DNA from: Cyclobacteriaceae bacterium | GTDB taxonomy: Bacteria; Bacteroidota; Bacteroidia; Cytophagales; Cyclobacteriaceae | DNA: 38,484 nt | Direction of reading: 5' to 3' | Assembly: GCA_019638285.1 (NCBI GenBank) | Contig: JAHBUB010000033.1 | Coordinates: 1-38,484 of the forward strand | In this document: positions 28,836 through 37,047 of the stretch, one piece after another | Numbering within the stretch: the first letter of the stretch is position 1 | How the letters are laid out: each line of letters starts with the position of its first letter | The notes under the pieces: generated by a model | Database searches by the model: none | The model's input: the letters and a program-made list of their open reading frames with translations, nothing else | What the model was told of the DNA's origin: nothing | Translations under genes and position numbers: made by a program

Positions 28836-28872
28836 AATTTGCTACCTTGATCCTCCAATCATTTGAGAAGCA

Positions 28873-30240
28873 ATGACCAAAGGAAATATTCTTATTGTAG
28901 ATGACGACCGGGATGTATTGGAAACAGCTAAAATGTTCCTCAAGCAGGAGTTTTCAAATGTCGTAATTGAAGAAGATCCTGAAAATATCCTACCTCTGTT
29001 AAATCAGCAGGATTTTGATGTTATCCTTTTGGATATGAATTTCAGCAAGGGAATTAACGATGGAGCGGAAGGGTTTCAATGGCTCGATCAAATTCTAAAA
29101 CTAGACACCCAAGCCGTTGTTATTCTTATCACAGCATACGGTGAGGTAGACCTTGCTGTAAAGGCGATGAAATGCGGAGCAACAGATTTTGTACTCAAAC
29201 CCTGGAAAAATCAAAAGCTATTAGGCACCATCTTGTCTGCCTTTCAACTGAGGAAATCCAAAAAAGAGCTTGAAAAAGTAAAGTTGACCCAGGAAAAATT
29301 GAGTAGCGATCTGGACATTGGCTTTACTGATTTTGTTGGTAGTTCCAACGCCATACAACGGGTGCATGAATTAATAGATCGTGTTGCAAGTACGGATGCG
29401 GACGTGCTAATCCTTGGTGAAAACGGAACTGGCAAAGAGCTGGTAGCACGCGCCATCCATCGTCAGTCCCTTAGAAAAGACAAAGTCTTTATCAGTGTAG
29501 ACCTGGGTGGAATCACAGAATCGCTTTTTGAAAGTGAGCTATTCGGTCATGTGAAGGGTGCCTTTACCGATGCCAAACAAGATAAGCCAGGAAGGTTTGA
29601 AATCGCCTCAGGAGGAACATTGTTCCTGGATGAAATTGGTAATCTCTCCCCTTCACTTCAATCCAAATTGCTAACCGTTCTCCAGCAGCGAAAGATTCAA
29701 CGGGTGGGATCCAACAAAGAGATCAGTGTAGACTTTAGGCTAATATGCGCCACCAACATGCCGCTGTACGAAATGATCTACGAAAAAAAGTTTCGTCAAG
29801 ACTTATTGTATAGAATTAATACAGTGGAAATCAGAGTGCCACCGCTTAGGGAAAGACAAGAAGATATGGATTTGCTCGTTCAGCATTTCCTGGAGATGTA
29901 TGGCAAGAAATATAAACGTCAGGGAATAAAGATGGATAAAGCTATTTTCACGAAATTAAAAAAGTATCCTTGGCCAGGCAACATCAGAGAACTTCAACAT
30001 GCGATTGAAAGGGCTGTGATCTTAACGGATGGGAAAGTGATTCACTCTGCTGACTTACTTATTAACAGCATTCCGGCTAAGTCGCAAGAGCCTAGGCAGC
30101 AGCTTACGATGGACGAAATGGAAAAGTCTTTTGTTATAGAATCATTAGACAAACATGAAGGAAATGTAAGCAAGACAGCGCGTTCGCTTGGGATGACGCG
30201 TACCGCTTTGTATAGAAGAATGAAAAAGTATAAGATATAA
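28873..30240 (+). CDS. Sigma-54-dependent response regulator, NtrC family
   Basis: Activator of RNA polymerase containing sigma-54. Receiver domain 1-125: acidic pocket D10-D12, phospho-acceptor D54 (ILLDMNF), conserved K109 (VLKPW). AAA+ domain about 150-390: Walker A GENGTGKE (182-189), Walker B FLDE (251-254), arginine-finger region FRQDLLYRIN (307-316). The sigma-54-contacting loop reads GAFTDA (229-234), not GAFTGA. C-terminal Fis-type helix-turn-helix about 413-455 (NVSKTARSLGMTRTALYRRM). It is the first of a rightward pair with the histidine kinase, but 171 bases and hairpin array C lie between. Divergent to four permeases, which it probably controls. Confidence 0.95.
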   Translation: MTKGNILIVDDDRDVLETAKMFLKQEFSNVVIEEDPENILPLLNQQDFDVILLDMNFSKGINDGAEGFQWLDQILKLDTQAVVILITAYGEVDLAVKAMKCGATDFVLKPWKNQKLLGTILSAFQLRKSKKELEKVKLTQEKLSSDLDIGFTDFVGSSNAIQRVHELIDRVASTDADVLILGENGTGKELVARAIHRQSLRKDKVFISVDLGGITESLFESELFGHVKGAFTDAKQDKPGRFEIASGGTLFLDEIGNLSPSLQSKLLTVLQQRKIQRVGSNKEISVDFRLICATNMPLYEMIYEKKFRQDLLYRINTVEIRVPPLRERQEDMDLLVQHFLEMYGKKYKRQGIKMDKAIFTKLKKYPWPGNIRELQHAIERAVILTDGKVIHSADLLINSIPAKSQEPRQQLTMDEMEKSFVIESLDKHEGNVSKTARSLGMTRTALYRRMKKYKI

Positions 30241-30253
30241 TTTTGATCAATGA

Positions 30254-30340
30254 ACTGTTGACAGTTGATAAAAACAATTGACAATAAACATGGTTGCACT
30301 GAATAGTTGTCAACTGATCTTTGTCAACTGTCAATTTATT
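30254..30340. repeat. Heptamer repeat array C (inverted arms)
   Basis: Left arm 30254-30288: ACTGTTG, ACAGTTG, ATAAAAA, CAATTGA, CAATAAA. Right arm 30306-30340: GTTGTCA, ACTGATC, TTTGTCA, ACTGTCA, ATTTATT. Pairing is strong at TTGACAGTT (30258-30266) with AACTGTCAA (30326-30334) and at TTGACAA (30278-30284) with TTGTCAA (30307-30313). The array starts 13 bases after the response-regulator stop codon and is followed by a T-rich run, so it could act as a weak terminator before the kinase gene. Confidence 0.8.
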
Positions 30341-30411
30341 TTTTTGACCCTCACTTTGCAAATCATCGAAGAAATCAATGAATATGATAATCTTTGCGTG
30401 AAACTTAACAC

Positions 30412-31776
30412 ATGTTCTATAAAAAATTCACCTTCTTAATTGTTCTAAGGATTGCGTTGCTGACAGTTAACGTATTGATACTTTCCATTATTTTCGGTGA
30501 TACCCGACTTTTTTTTAATCAAATTATTTTATTTGTTCTGCTGACCATTCAAATAGGGGAATTGATCCGGTTTGTGAACCATACCAATCGGGAGCTTGCA
30601 AGACTTTTTCTGGCCATCCGTTATTCCGACTTCTCCATTACATTCCGAGAGCCTCCTTTGGGTAAATCTTTTAAAGAACTCCAGCATAGTATGATGGAAA
30701 TTATTCAAGCCTATAAGGACGTGAAAATAGAAAAAGAGGCGCAATATCATTTCCTGCAAACGCTTGTCAAGCAACTCCAGTTTGGAATCATATCACTTGA
30801 AAGTGAAAGCACTATCACCATCATCAATCCAATGGCAGAGCAGTTGGCAGGAATACCTGGAGCAAAGAATTGGAAGATAGTGAAACAGTTAAATCCGGAA
30901 TTTGCGGAACGGATGGATGAACTTGGTGACAATGCCCGAAGCTTGATGCAGTTTACAGTCAATGGAGAGAAGAAGACATTCGCGGTGGATATCCGCACTC
31001 CCATTATTCTGGATAAGCCACACAAGCTCATTACATTTCAAGACATCAATTCTGAAATTGAGCAAAAGGAAATTGAAGCATGGCATAAATTGATTCGGAT
31101 TCTAACCCATGAGATCATGAACTCGGTCACTCCCATTGCTTCGCTTACTGAAACCATGCAAACTATGCTCGAAGACAAAGAAGGAGAGCAGAAGCAAATA
31201 AATGAAATTGAAGAAGAAACCATTACAGACATTCGCTTTTCATTAAAGACTATTCACAAGCGCAGCGAAGGTCTTCTCAGCTTTGTTGACGCCTATAGAA
31301 AACTGACCAAGGTACCTCACCCTTCTATTGAATCCATTGTAGTAAAGGAAATGTTGGATGAAATTATTCGGCTGATGCAACAACAAGCTTCTGAATTAAA
31401 ATCAATTGATTTTATAGTGGATGTAAATCCGATTGATCTTATTGTCCGTGCTGATCCCAAACTCATTGAGCAAGTAATTATCAATTTGGTCACCAATAGC
31501 ATACAAGCCATAGACAGTAAAAAAGCCGGAATGATCACTTTAAAAGGGTATAAAGAAAACAACCGGATCATTATTGAAGTAGCTGACAATGGAAAAGGAA
31601 TACCAGAAAAAGAATTAAGTGAAATTTTTGTTCCGTTCTTCTCTACCAAAAAGGAAGGATCAGGAATTGGTTTAAGTCTGTCAAAACAAATTATGAGTCT
31701 TCATGGAGGAACCATTAAGGTAAAGTCTACCCATGAAAAAGGAACTTCATTTTATTTAAGCTTCAGAAAGAAATAG
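30412..31776 (+). CDS. NtrY-like sensor histidine kinase
   Basis: Membrane histidine kinase, partner of the upstream response regulator. Two closely spaced N-terminal helices (about 8-29 and 33-52) leave almost no periplasmic loop, so sensing is likely in the membrane or by the PAS domain (about 110-215, QFGIISLESESTITIINPMA). H-box LTHEIMNSVTPI with H233 as the phospho-acceptor is the NtrY form. ATPase domain: N-box NLVTNSIQAI, G1 DNGKGIPE, F-box FVPFFSTK, G2 GSGIGLSLSKQI. At 454 residues it is short for NtrY because it lacks the large periplasmic loop. Co-directional with the response-regulator gene; array D starts three bases after its stop. Confidence 0.94.
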   Translation: MFYKKFTFLIVLRIALLTVNVLILSIIFGDTRLFFNQIILFVLLTIQIGELIRFVNHTNRELARLFLAIRYSDFSITFREPPLGKSFKELQHSMMEIIQAYKDVKIEKEAQYHFLQTLVKQLQFGIISLESESTITIINPMAEQLAGIPGAKNWKIVKQLNPEFAERMDELGDNARSLMQFTVNGEKKTFAVDIRTPIILDKPHKLITFQDINSEIEQKEIEAWHKLIRILTHEIMNSVTPIASLTETMQTMLEDKEGEQKQINEIEEETITDIRFSLKTIHKRSEGLLSFVDAYRKLTKVPHPSIESIVVKEMLDEIIRLMQQQASELKSIDFIVDVNPIDLIVRADPKLIEQVIINLVTNSIQAIDSKKAGMITLKGYKENNRIIIEVADNGKGIPEKELSEIFVPFFSTKKEGSGIGLSLSKQIMSLHGGTIKVKSTHEKGTSFYLSFRKK

Positions 31777-31778
31777 TC

Positions 31779-31942
31779 TTGAGTATTTAGTCCTTAGTCC
31801 TTAGTATTGAGTATCCGTTCACCCAATACTACTTTGTCATGTTCGCCTTTTTTGCCCTAAGCCCTGAAGGGAAAAGGCGAAAAAACCAAATCGATTTTCG
31901 AATGTAACAAAGTTGGACTAAGGACTAAGAACTAAATATTAA
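31779..31942. repeat. Heptamer repeat array D with structured core
   Basis: Left arm 31779-31813 is five heptamers (TTGAGTA, TTTAGTC, CTTAGTC, CTTAGTA, TTGAGTA). Right arm 31915-31942 is GGACTAA, GGACTAA, GAACTAA, ATATTAA, which is the reverse complement type. Between them lies a further palindrome: ACTTTGTCATGTTCG (31831-31845) against CGAATGTAACAAAGT (31899-31913), 12 of 15, and an inner perfect 10-bp stem TTCGCCTTTT (31842-31851) with AAAAGGCGAA (31872-31881). The whole 164-base element fills the gap between the kinase stop and the amidohydrolase start, which is only five bases further. Confidence 0.85.
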
Positions 31943-31946
31943 AAAA

Positions 31947-33176
31947 TTGAAAGCTGAATCAATTAGAATCAATTCAAAACGGCTGAATGATCGCATTCAG
32001 GAAATGGCTCAATTTGGAGCACTTGCATCTGGAGGAGTGAAGCGTTTAACGCTCTCTCCTCAAGATAAAGCAGCCAGAGATTTGTTCAAGCAATGGATGG
32101 AAGAACTGGGGCTTGAAATAGCAATTGATGAGATCGGAAATATGTTCGGTATATTAAAAGGCAAAAATGCTGATCGATGTATCGGAATTGGTTCTCATCT
32201 GGACAGCGTGCCAACCGGAGGAAGATATGATGGCCCAGTAGGTGCCCTTGGCGCACTGGAGGTGGCGCAAACGCTAATCGAAAATAACGTGCAACTTAAT
32301 AGCACGCTGGTCGTAGCGAATTACACCAACGAAGAAGGGGTTCGTTTTTTCCCAGATATGATGGGAAGCCTTGCTCACGTCAAACCAGAAGAAGTGCCAA
32401 ACTATTTAAAGGCCAAAGATAAAAACGGAATTACTATTGATGATGCACTTAAAGAGATTGGGTACAACGGAGGTATGAAATGTGGAACTCTTCGCTACAA
32501 TCATTTTATAGAAATCCATATTGAACAAGGTTCAATCTTGGAGGAAAGGAAAATTGATATTGGTATAGTGCAAAGCGTACAGGCCATTCATTGGCTAAAA
32601 CTTACTTTGATTGGTAAGAGTGCGCATGCGGGTACAACCCCCATCCATGCACGAAATGATGCCTTCTACGCTTTGAGCAAGCTATCCTGTTTTGCAAGAG
32701 AGCTTTGTTATAAAATTAAAGACCAGCTCATTACCATTGGCACTATCGAAGTGAAACCCAATGTAATAAATGTAGTACCTGAAGAAGTAGTAGTGACACT
32801 GGACATGCGAAATCTTAGTGATGATAAATTGAAGCTTGCGATTAATCAAATCGAAAACTTTATTGCTACTGATGAATCGTTTGCTCACATCAAAGTAAGC
32901 AAAGAAGTATTAGTAAATGTACCCGCCATACCCTTCAATGAAAACGTGGTAAATGCCATCGACAAAAGTTGTCAACAGCTTGGGTATTCATCGTACAAGA
33001 TGCATAGTGGCGCTGGCCATGATGCACAAATTCTGGCAACCCAATTTCCAGCCGCTATGATTTTTATCCCATCAAAAAACGGAGTAAGCCATGACGTGGA
33101 TGAATACAGCAGTCCTGAGCAAATTGAAAAAGGAGCCAATGTGTTACTTCACACTGTACTTCATCTGGATGAGTGA
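31947..33176 (+). CDS. M20-family Zn-dependent amidohydrolase (allantoate/N-carbamoyl amino acid hydrolase type)
   Basis: Cytoplasmic di-metal hydrolase that cleaves ureido or carbamoyl groups; the substrate may be allantoate, ureidoglycine or an N-carbamoyl amino acid. Metal ligands by family pattern: H84 (GSHLDSVPTGG), D95 (RYDGPVGA), E130 (YTNEEGVRF), H191 (IEIHIEQG) and H382 (GVSHDVDEYS). SAHAGTTP and the dimerisation domain (about 213-330) are also present. Length 409 is typical. The start is probably TTG at 31947: the family begins with a helix like INSKRLNDRIQEMAQFG, and no in-frame ATG precedes it. The sequence just before the start belongs to repeat array D. No other purine or pyrimidine catabolism genes are nearby. 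Its stop codon abuts that of the leftward permease. Confidence 0.9.
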   Translation: MKAESIRINSKRLNDRIQEMAQFGALASGGVKRLTLSPQDKAARDLFKQWMEELGLEIAIDEIGNMFGILKGKNADRCIGIGSHLDSVPTGGRYDGPVGALGALEVAQTLIENNVQLNSTLVVANYTNEEGVRFFPDMMGSLAHVKPEEVPNYLKAKDKNGITIDDALKEIGYNGGMKCGTLRYNHFIEIHIEQGSILEERKIDIGIVQSVQAIHWLKLTLIGKSAHAGTTPIHARNDAFYALSKLSCFARELCYKIKDQLITIGTIEVKPNVINVVPEEVVVTLDMRNLSDDKLKLAINQIENFIATDESFAHIKVSKEVLVNVPAIPFNENVVNAIDKSCQQLGYSSYKMHSGAGHDAQILATQFPAAMIFIPSKNGVSHDVDEYSSPEQIEKGANVLLHTVLHLDE

Positions 33177-33182
33177 TCACTC
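33171..33182. other. Palindrome spanning two abutting convergent stop codons
   Basis: GAGTGATCACTC is a perfect 12-base palindrome formed by Glu-stop (GAG-TGA) of the rightward hydrolase and Glu-stop of the leftward permease. The two genes meet with no gap and no overlap. Confidence 0.85.
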
Positions 33183-35624
33183 GTACTTAAGTGTTTTCGC
33201 TGGCTGTGACCAAGCCGTTTTTATCGTTTGGTAACTAATGGTAATTGCTGCGATAAGCAACGAAATACCGCCAGCAAATACGAACACCTGCCATCCTATA
33301 CCCACCCGGTATTCAAAGGATTGCAGCCAGGCTGTCATAGTATAATAGGTGATAGGAATTGAAATTAATAAGCTGACACCAATTAGAAACAAGTAATCTT
33401 TTGATAACAACACCAACAGAGATTGTTCGGTGGCACCCATAACTTTGCGGATGCTTATTTCTTTCGTCCTGTTTTGCATGGCCAACGAAGCCAAGGCATA
33501 AAGCCCCAGACTTCCTATAAGAATGGCAAGAAAAGTGGCAATGCTAATAATCTTACCCAGGTTCTGGTCATTTCTATATTGTGCTGCCATGGCCTGATCC
33601 ACAAACGTAAAGGCAAACTCTTCGCTATTGGTCAATCGATCCCAAATATTCTTAACAGCATCAATGGTATTTGCCATATTTCCCGCCTGAAGGCGAACAA
33701 ATAGTTTTGGTGTTGGATTATTATCTACGTTTATGTTTTCTATTCCAGAAGCAATCACTCCCGCATCCATTACTAACACCAAAGGTTCAACAGCTGTGTA
33801 TAGTGATGAATAATTAAAATCTTTCACAACGCCTATTATTTCATGATCTCCAAAATTTTTACCAGGCAATCTTTTTCCAATGGGGTCTGTTAATGAATAG
33901 CTTTTAACCAGAGCTTCATTCACAATAATTGACCTGCGAGGATCAGCAGTGTTTTCTTCCGAAAAATTCCTGCCCGCCACCATCTCCATATTCATTTCCG
34001 GAATATAATCTGCGTCTACTACATTCAAATTAAAAGTACGATAGCTTCCCTGCTCGTCTGTAAAACCGATGTTGGTCCAGCCTCCGTTGCCAAAATCATG
34101 AGAAGCTGCAAATACCCCGGACACACCACTGACTTTAGCTAATTCATTTTTAAAGGGTTGGGCTTTTTCAAATCCTTTTTGTACTCGCTCTACCAAACGG
34201 AAATTTCCGGGCACATTCAGTTGAATTACCATCAACTGCTCCTTATTGAAACCAAGGTCTTTGTTTTGCAGGTAGGTCAATTGACTCCTCATGATGAGCG
34301 TACTGGAAATTAATAATATCGACAACACCAATTGAACCCCAACAAGCACTTTCCTTAGTCCTTGTTTGCTACTTCCTGTCGTAAGATTTCCTTTCAAAAC
34401 TGAAACCGGCCTAAATCCCGACAATACAAAAGCCGGGTAGCTCCCAGCAAATAACCCAATAATCAAAATAGTACTTAGGGTAACCAACAACATAAACCTG
34501 TTGGGTTCCATCACCAACTGCTTACCCGACAGATCGTTAAACAATGATAAATTCAAATAGGCCAACAATACACCTATCACCAGGGCAATAATGGTGACGA
34601 TAACCGCCTCCCCAATGAATTGAAAAATCAAATGCTTTCGCTCCGCACCTACCACCTTCCTTATTCCCACCTCCTTTGCTCTTCTTATCGACCTTCCAAC
34701 AGAAAGCGTAACAAAGTTGATACAAGCAACTAAAAGAATAAGCAAAGCGATAGTTGCCAAAATTGCTGCATACTTTGGATTGCTCACTGGGGCAATGCCA
34801 ACGGGATAGTAAGTATCCAGGTGAATATCTGTGAGTGGCTGAAGTCCCAATTCGTATTTGGCATCAAAGTCTGGGCCCAATACTCCTTTCATAAAAGTTT
34901 GCATCTTACTTTCTAATTGCGGCACATCCACATCATCCCTCAACAACACGTAGGTTTCCGGAGTAATGCTAAACCAGGCAGAAGTCAAAGTCCGTTCGCC
35001 ATACAGCTTGGGATAGTTTAGATCAGAAATCAAAATATCAAACTGAATGCTTGAGTTGGTGGGTACATTTTTAACCACCGCTTTTACAGCAAAATCCTGA
35101 AAAACATCGTTAAACTGAATGGAAATAACTTTGTTGATGGGATCATTATCACCAAAATATTTTAAGGCCATCCGTTTTGTTATCACCACGCTATTTGCGC
35201 CAGACAAAGCAGTTTCTGTGTTTCCCTCTTCAGTTGGAAAGTCAAAAACTTTGAAAAAATTTTGTCCACCAATAGTAACTTGCTCTGAAAATAAATCGTC
35301 ACCTACTTTAACTTGCGGCCCAATATTATTTATTCTCACCTGATATTCGACTTCCTCAAAATTATCTTTCAGTGTTGGACCCATAGGAAATGGGGTTACG
35401 GTATAAAAGAAAACTTCATCCTTTCCATAATCTTCACGTGCCCAAACCCTGTAAATCCTATCCGCCTTAGAATGAAAGGTGTCAAATGTCCACTCATCTT
35501 TCACAAAAAGAACAATGAGAATACAGCATGCAATACCGATGCTCAATCCTAGGATATTAATAATGGAATGGGTCTTACTCCGAAGCAACGACCGAAATGC
35601 AATTTTTAGATAATTCTTAAGCAT
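33177..35624 (-). CDS. FtsX/MacB-type ABC permease (separate single gene)
   Basis: 815 residues with the full two-module layout. N-terminal helix in SIINILGLSIGIACCILIVL (20-39). First signature KEVGIRKVVGA (317-327); the second is KEISIRKVMGA (721-731), with serine where the others have glycine. Periplasmic domains include YFGDNDPINK and LQPLTDIHLDTYYP. Ends QPAKTLKYE, where Q replaces the usual N. It is monocistronic: it is divergent from the hypothetical gene at 35841 and converges with the amidohydrolase with no gap. Not one of the close pairs in the four-gene operon. No ATPase nearby. Confidence 0.9.
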   Translation of the reverse strand: MLKNYLKIAFRSLLRSKTHSIINILGLSIGIACCILIVLFVKDEWTFDTFHSKADRIYRVWAREDYGKDEVFFYTVTPFPMGPTLKDNFEEVEYQVRINNIGPQVKVGDDLFSEQVTIGGQNFFKVFDFPTEEGNTETALSGANSVVITKRMALKYFGDNDPINKVISIQFNDVFQDFAVKAVVKNVPTNSSIQFDILISDLNYPKLYGERTLTSAWFSITPETYVLLRDDVDVPQLESKMQTFMKGVLGPDFDAKYELGLQPLTDIHLDTYYPVGIAPVSNPKYAAILATIALLILLVACINFVTLSVGRSIRRAKEVGIRKVVGAERKHLIFQFIGEAVIVTIIALVIGVLLAYLNLSLFNDLSGKQLVMEPNRFMLLVTLSTILIIGLFAGSYPAFVLSGFRPVSVLKGNLTTGSSKQGLRKVLVGVQLVLSILLISSTLIMRSQLTYLQNKDLGFNKEQLMVIQLNVPGNFRLVERVQKGFEKAQPFKNELAKVSGVSGVFAASHDFGNGGWTNIGFTDEQGSYRTFNLNVVDADYIPEMNMEMVAGRNFSEENTADPRRSIIVNEALVKSYSLTDPIGKRLPGKNFGDHEIIGVVKDFNYSSLYTAVEPLVLVMDAGVIASGIENINVDNNPTPKLFVRLQAGNMANTIDAVKNIWDRLTNSEEFAFTFVDQAMAAQYRNDQNLGKIISIATFLAILIGSLGLYALASLAMQNRTKEISIRKVMGATEQSLLVLLSKDYLFLIGVSLLISIPITYYTMTAWLQSFEYRVGIGWQVFVFAGGISLLIAAITISYQTIKTAWSQPAKTLKYE

Positions 35625-35840
35625 AGGGTTGGCTATTTAGAGGAGCAATCTAGCAAAATACCATATTAGAAAAAAGGCCCGAAAAACTATACCTAGGTGA
35701 ATGTTATGAGTTGTTAATTACCTGTGACGAATTTGTTGTTACTTTCATACCCCTGTTAACGGTAGAGACGATCAATAGAATGTAATTCCTTATTTGTTTT
35801 TTCTTAACTTCGAGTTATCAGTTAGTTTAAGTTAGCAATT

Positions 35841-36311
35841 ATGTATATCGCGTTAATATTTCTGGCAAGTATTATAAATCACCAGGAAGTGCCCTATAAG
35901 CCTGATGAAGAGTTTACCATAGCGCTCGATTTATCTTTCAAGCAAAGACCACCAGCTTCTAATTATAATTACAATTTTGATGAAACCAGCAGAGAGTATC
36001 AAAAACGAACCATGCCTGGCGCTACCCCCTATGTGATCTTATCCATTTCTATAAACAAAGTAAATGAGAACGAAACAAGATTAAAGATTTTTCAGGGTGA
36101 TGAAAAAATGGTGCTCAGTAAAAAGTTAAATAAAAAATTAGAGTTTAAGATTGACGCGGGATATACGGATGACCTTGTGGATCAATTACCTGGTCACTAT
36201 CATATCATCTCGTTTTATGATAATAACAAAAAGGAGGTAAGTCGCATTGTGATCAATTTTGATAAGGACGGAAATTACTTTGTCAACGGTAAAGCTCGAG
36301 GGAAAATATAA
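35841..36311 (+). CDS. Hypothetical protein
   Basis: Not recognised. 156 residues, starting MYIALIFLASIINHQEVPYKPDEEF. The first 12 residues are hydrophobic and might be a short secretion signal, but no clear cleavage site is seen. The rest is hydrophilic with alternating beta-type segments (YVILSISINKVNENETRLKI, LEFKIDAGYTDD, YHIISFYDNNKKEVSRIVIN), suggesting one small beta-rich domain. It is alone between two genes on the opposite strand. The coding frame has normal codon use and the ATG follows a 216-base intergenic region; TAACTTCG at about 35804-35811 is one mismatch from a Bacteroidota -7 element. Confidence 0.65.
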   Translation: MYIALIFLASIINHQEVPYKPDEEFTIALDLSFKQRPPASNYNYNFDETSREYQKRTMPGATPYVILSISINKVNENETRLKIFQGDEKMVLSKKLNKKLEFKIDAGYTDDLVDQLPGHYHIISFYDNNKKEVSRIVINFDKDGNYFVNGKARGKI

Positions 36312-36372
36312 TTAACAACTCATCGGGTATGCACCTTGAAAACAAGAAATTGCCACCAAAAATCCGGAGGGC

Positions 36373-37047
36373 TTACTTTAAAGATGCTATTTTTTGCATC
36401 ACCCGCTCGACCATTGGGTCACAATAAACCAAATTGAATTCAAATATTTCTTCCGCTGCGTACATTTTTTCAATTTCTGATCTCAACATTTTCTTGGCCC
36501 TATTCAACCTCACCTTTACATTTGACTCGGTTATGTCGAGTGCTGCAGCTGTTTCAGATGTATTCATCCCAGTAATTTCTCGCAACGAGAATACCATTCG
36601 ATATTCTACTGGTAGAGAGGTTATCGCTTTTTCTATAACCTGACCAAGCTCATGGTTTGCCATTGATTGGCCGGGATCATTGTCGCTATTATTCGAAAAC
36701 ATCGGCTTCATTTTTTCATTGGTGTTCTCTAGACTCATTCTCTCATTTTTATAACTCGCCTTTTGTGCCTTTTTGTAGCAATTATTTAGCATGATTCGGA
36801 CGATCCAAGTTTTGAAGGTTGACCTGTTCTCAAATTTAGACAAACTGAAATAAGTGCTTACAAGTGTATCCTGCATCAAATCTTGCGCATCCGCATGATC
36901 ATAACCGTAGGATCGGGCCACCTTATATAAGTAAGGATTATACCTCCTTATTATAATTTCATAAAGTGTCTCCTCTCCTATTAATATCCGATCAATAATT
37001 TCCTGATCACTTAATTGGGCAATTCGTTTTGTTATCGAAGCTTCCAT
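36373..37047 (-). CDS. ECF-type sigma-70 family RNA polymerase sigma factor
   Basis: Region 2 spans about 26-92 (YEIIIRRYNPYLYKVARSYG, then DAQDLMQDTLVSTYFSLSKFENRSTFKTWIVRIMLNNC). Region 4 spans about 138-192 (SLPVEYRMVFSLREITGMNT and ETAAALDITESNVKVRLNRAKKML). After region 4 is a C-terminal extension of about 30 residues (FEFNLVYCDPMVERVMQKI), which I recall from a subgroup of Bacteroidota sigma factors. Start ATG overlaps the stop of the upstream membrane-protein gene by one base (TAATG), so the two are coupled. No anti-sigma gene follows; the next gene downstream is on the other strand. Confidence 0.93.
   Translation of the reverse strand: MEASITKRIAQLSDQEIIDRILIGEETLYEIIIRRYNPYLYKVARSYGYDHADAQDLMQDTLVSTYFSLSKFENRSTFKTWIVRIMLNNCYKKAQKASYKNERMSLENTNEKMKPMFSNNSDNDPGQSMANHELGQVIEKAITSLPVEYRMVFSLREITGMNTSETAAALDITESNVKVRLNRAKKMLRSEIEKMYAAEEIFEFNLVYCDPMVERVMQKIASLK

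Noticed and set aside
15866-35624. Composite transposon or genomic island explaining the permease cluster
   Set aside because: No transposase, integrase, tRNA or terminal repeats were seen, and such permease runs are common in related genomes.
36330-36350. Terminator hairpin CTTG/CAAG between the hypothetical and sigma genes
   Set aside because: Only four base pairs and no T run on either strand.
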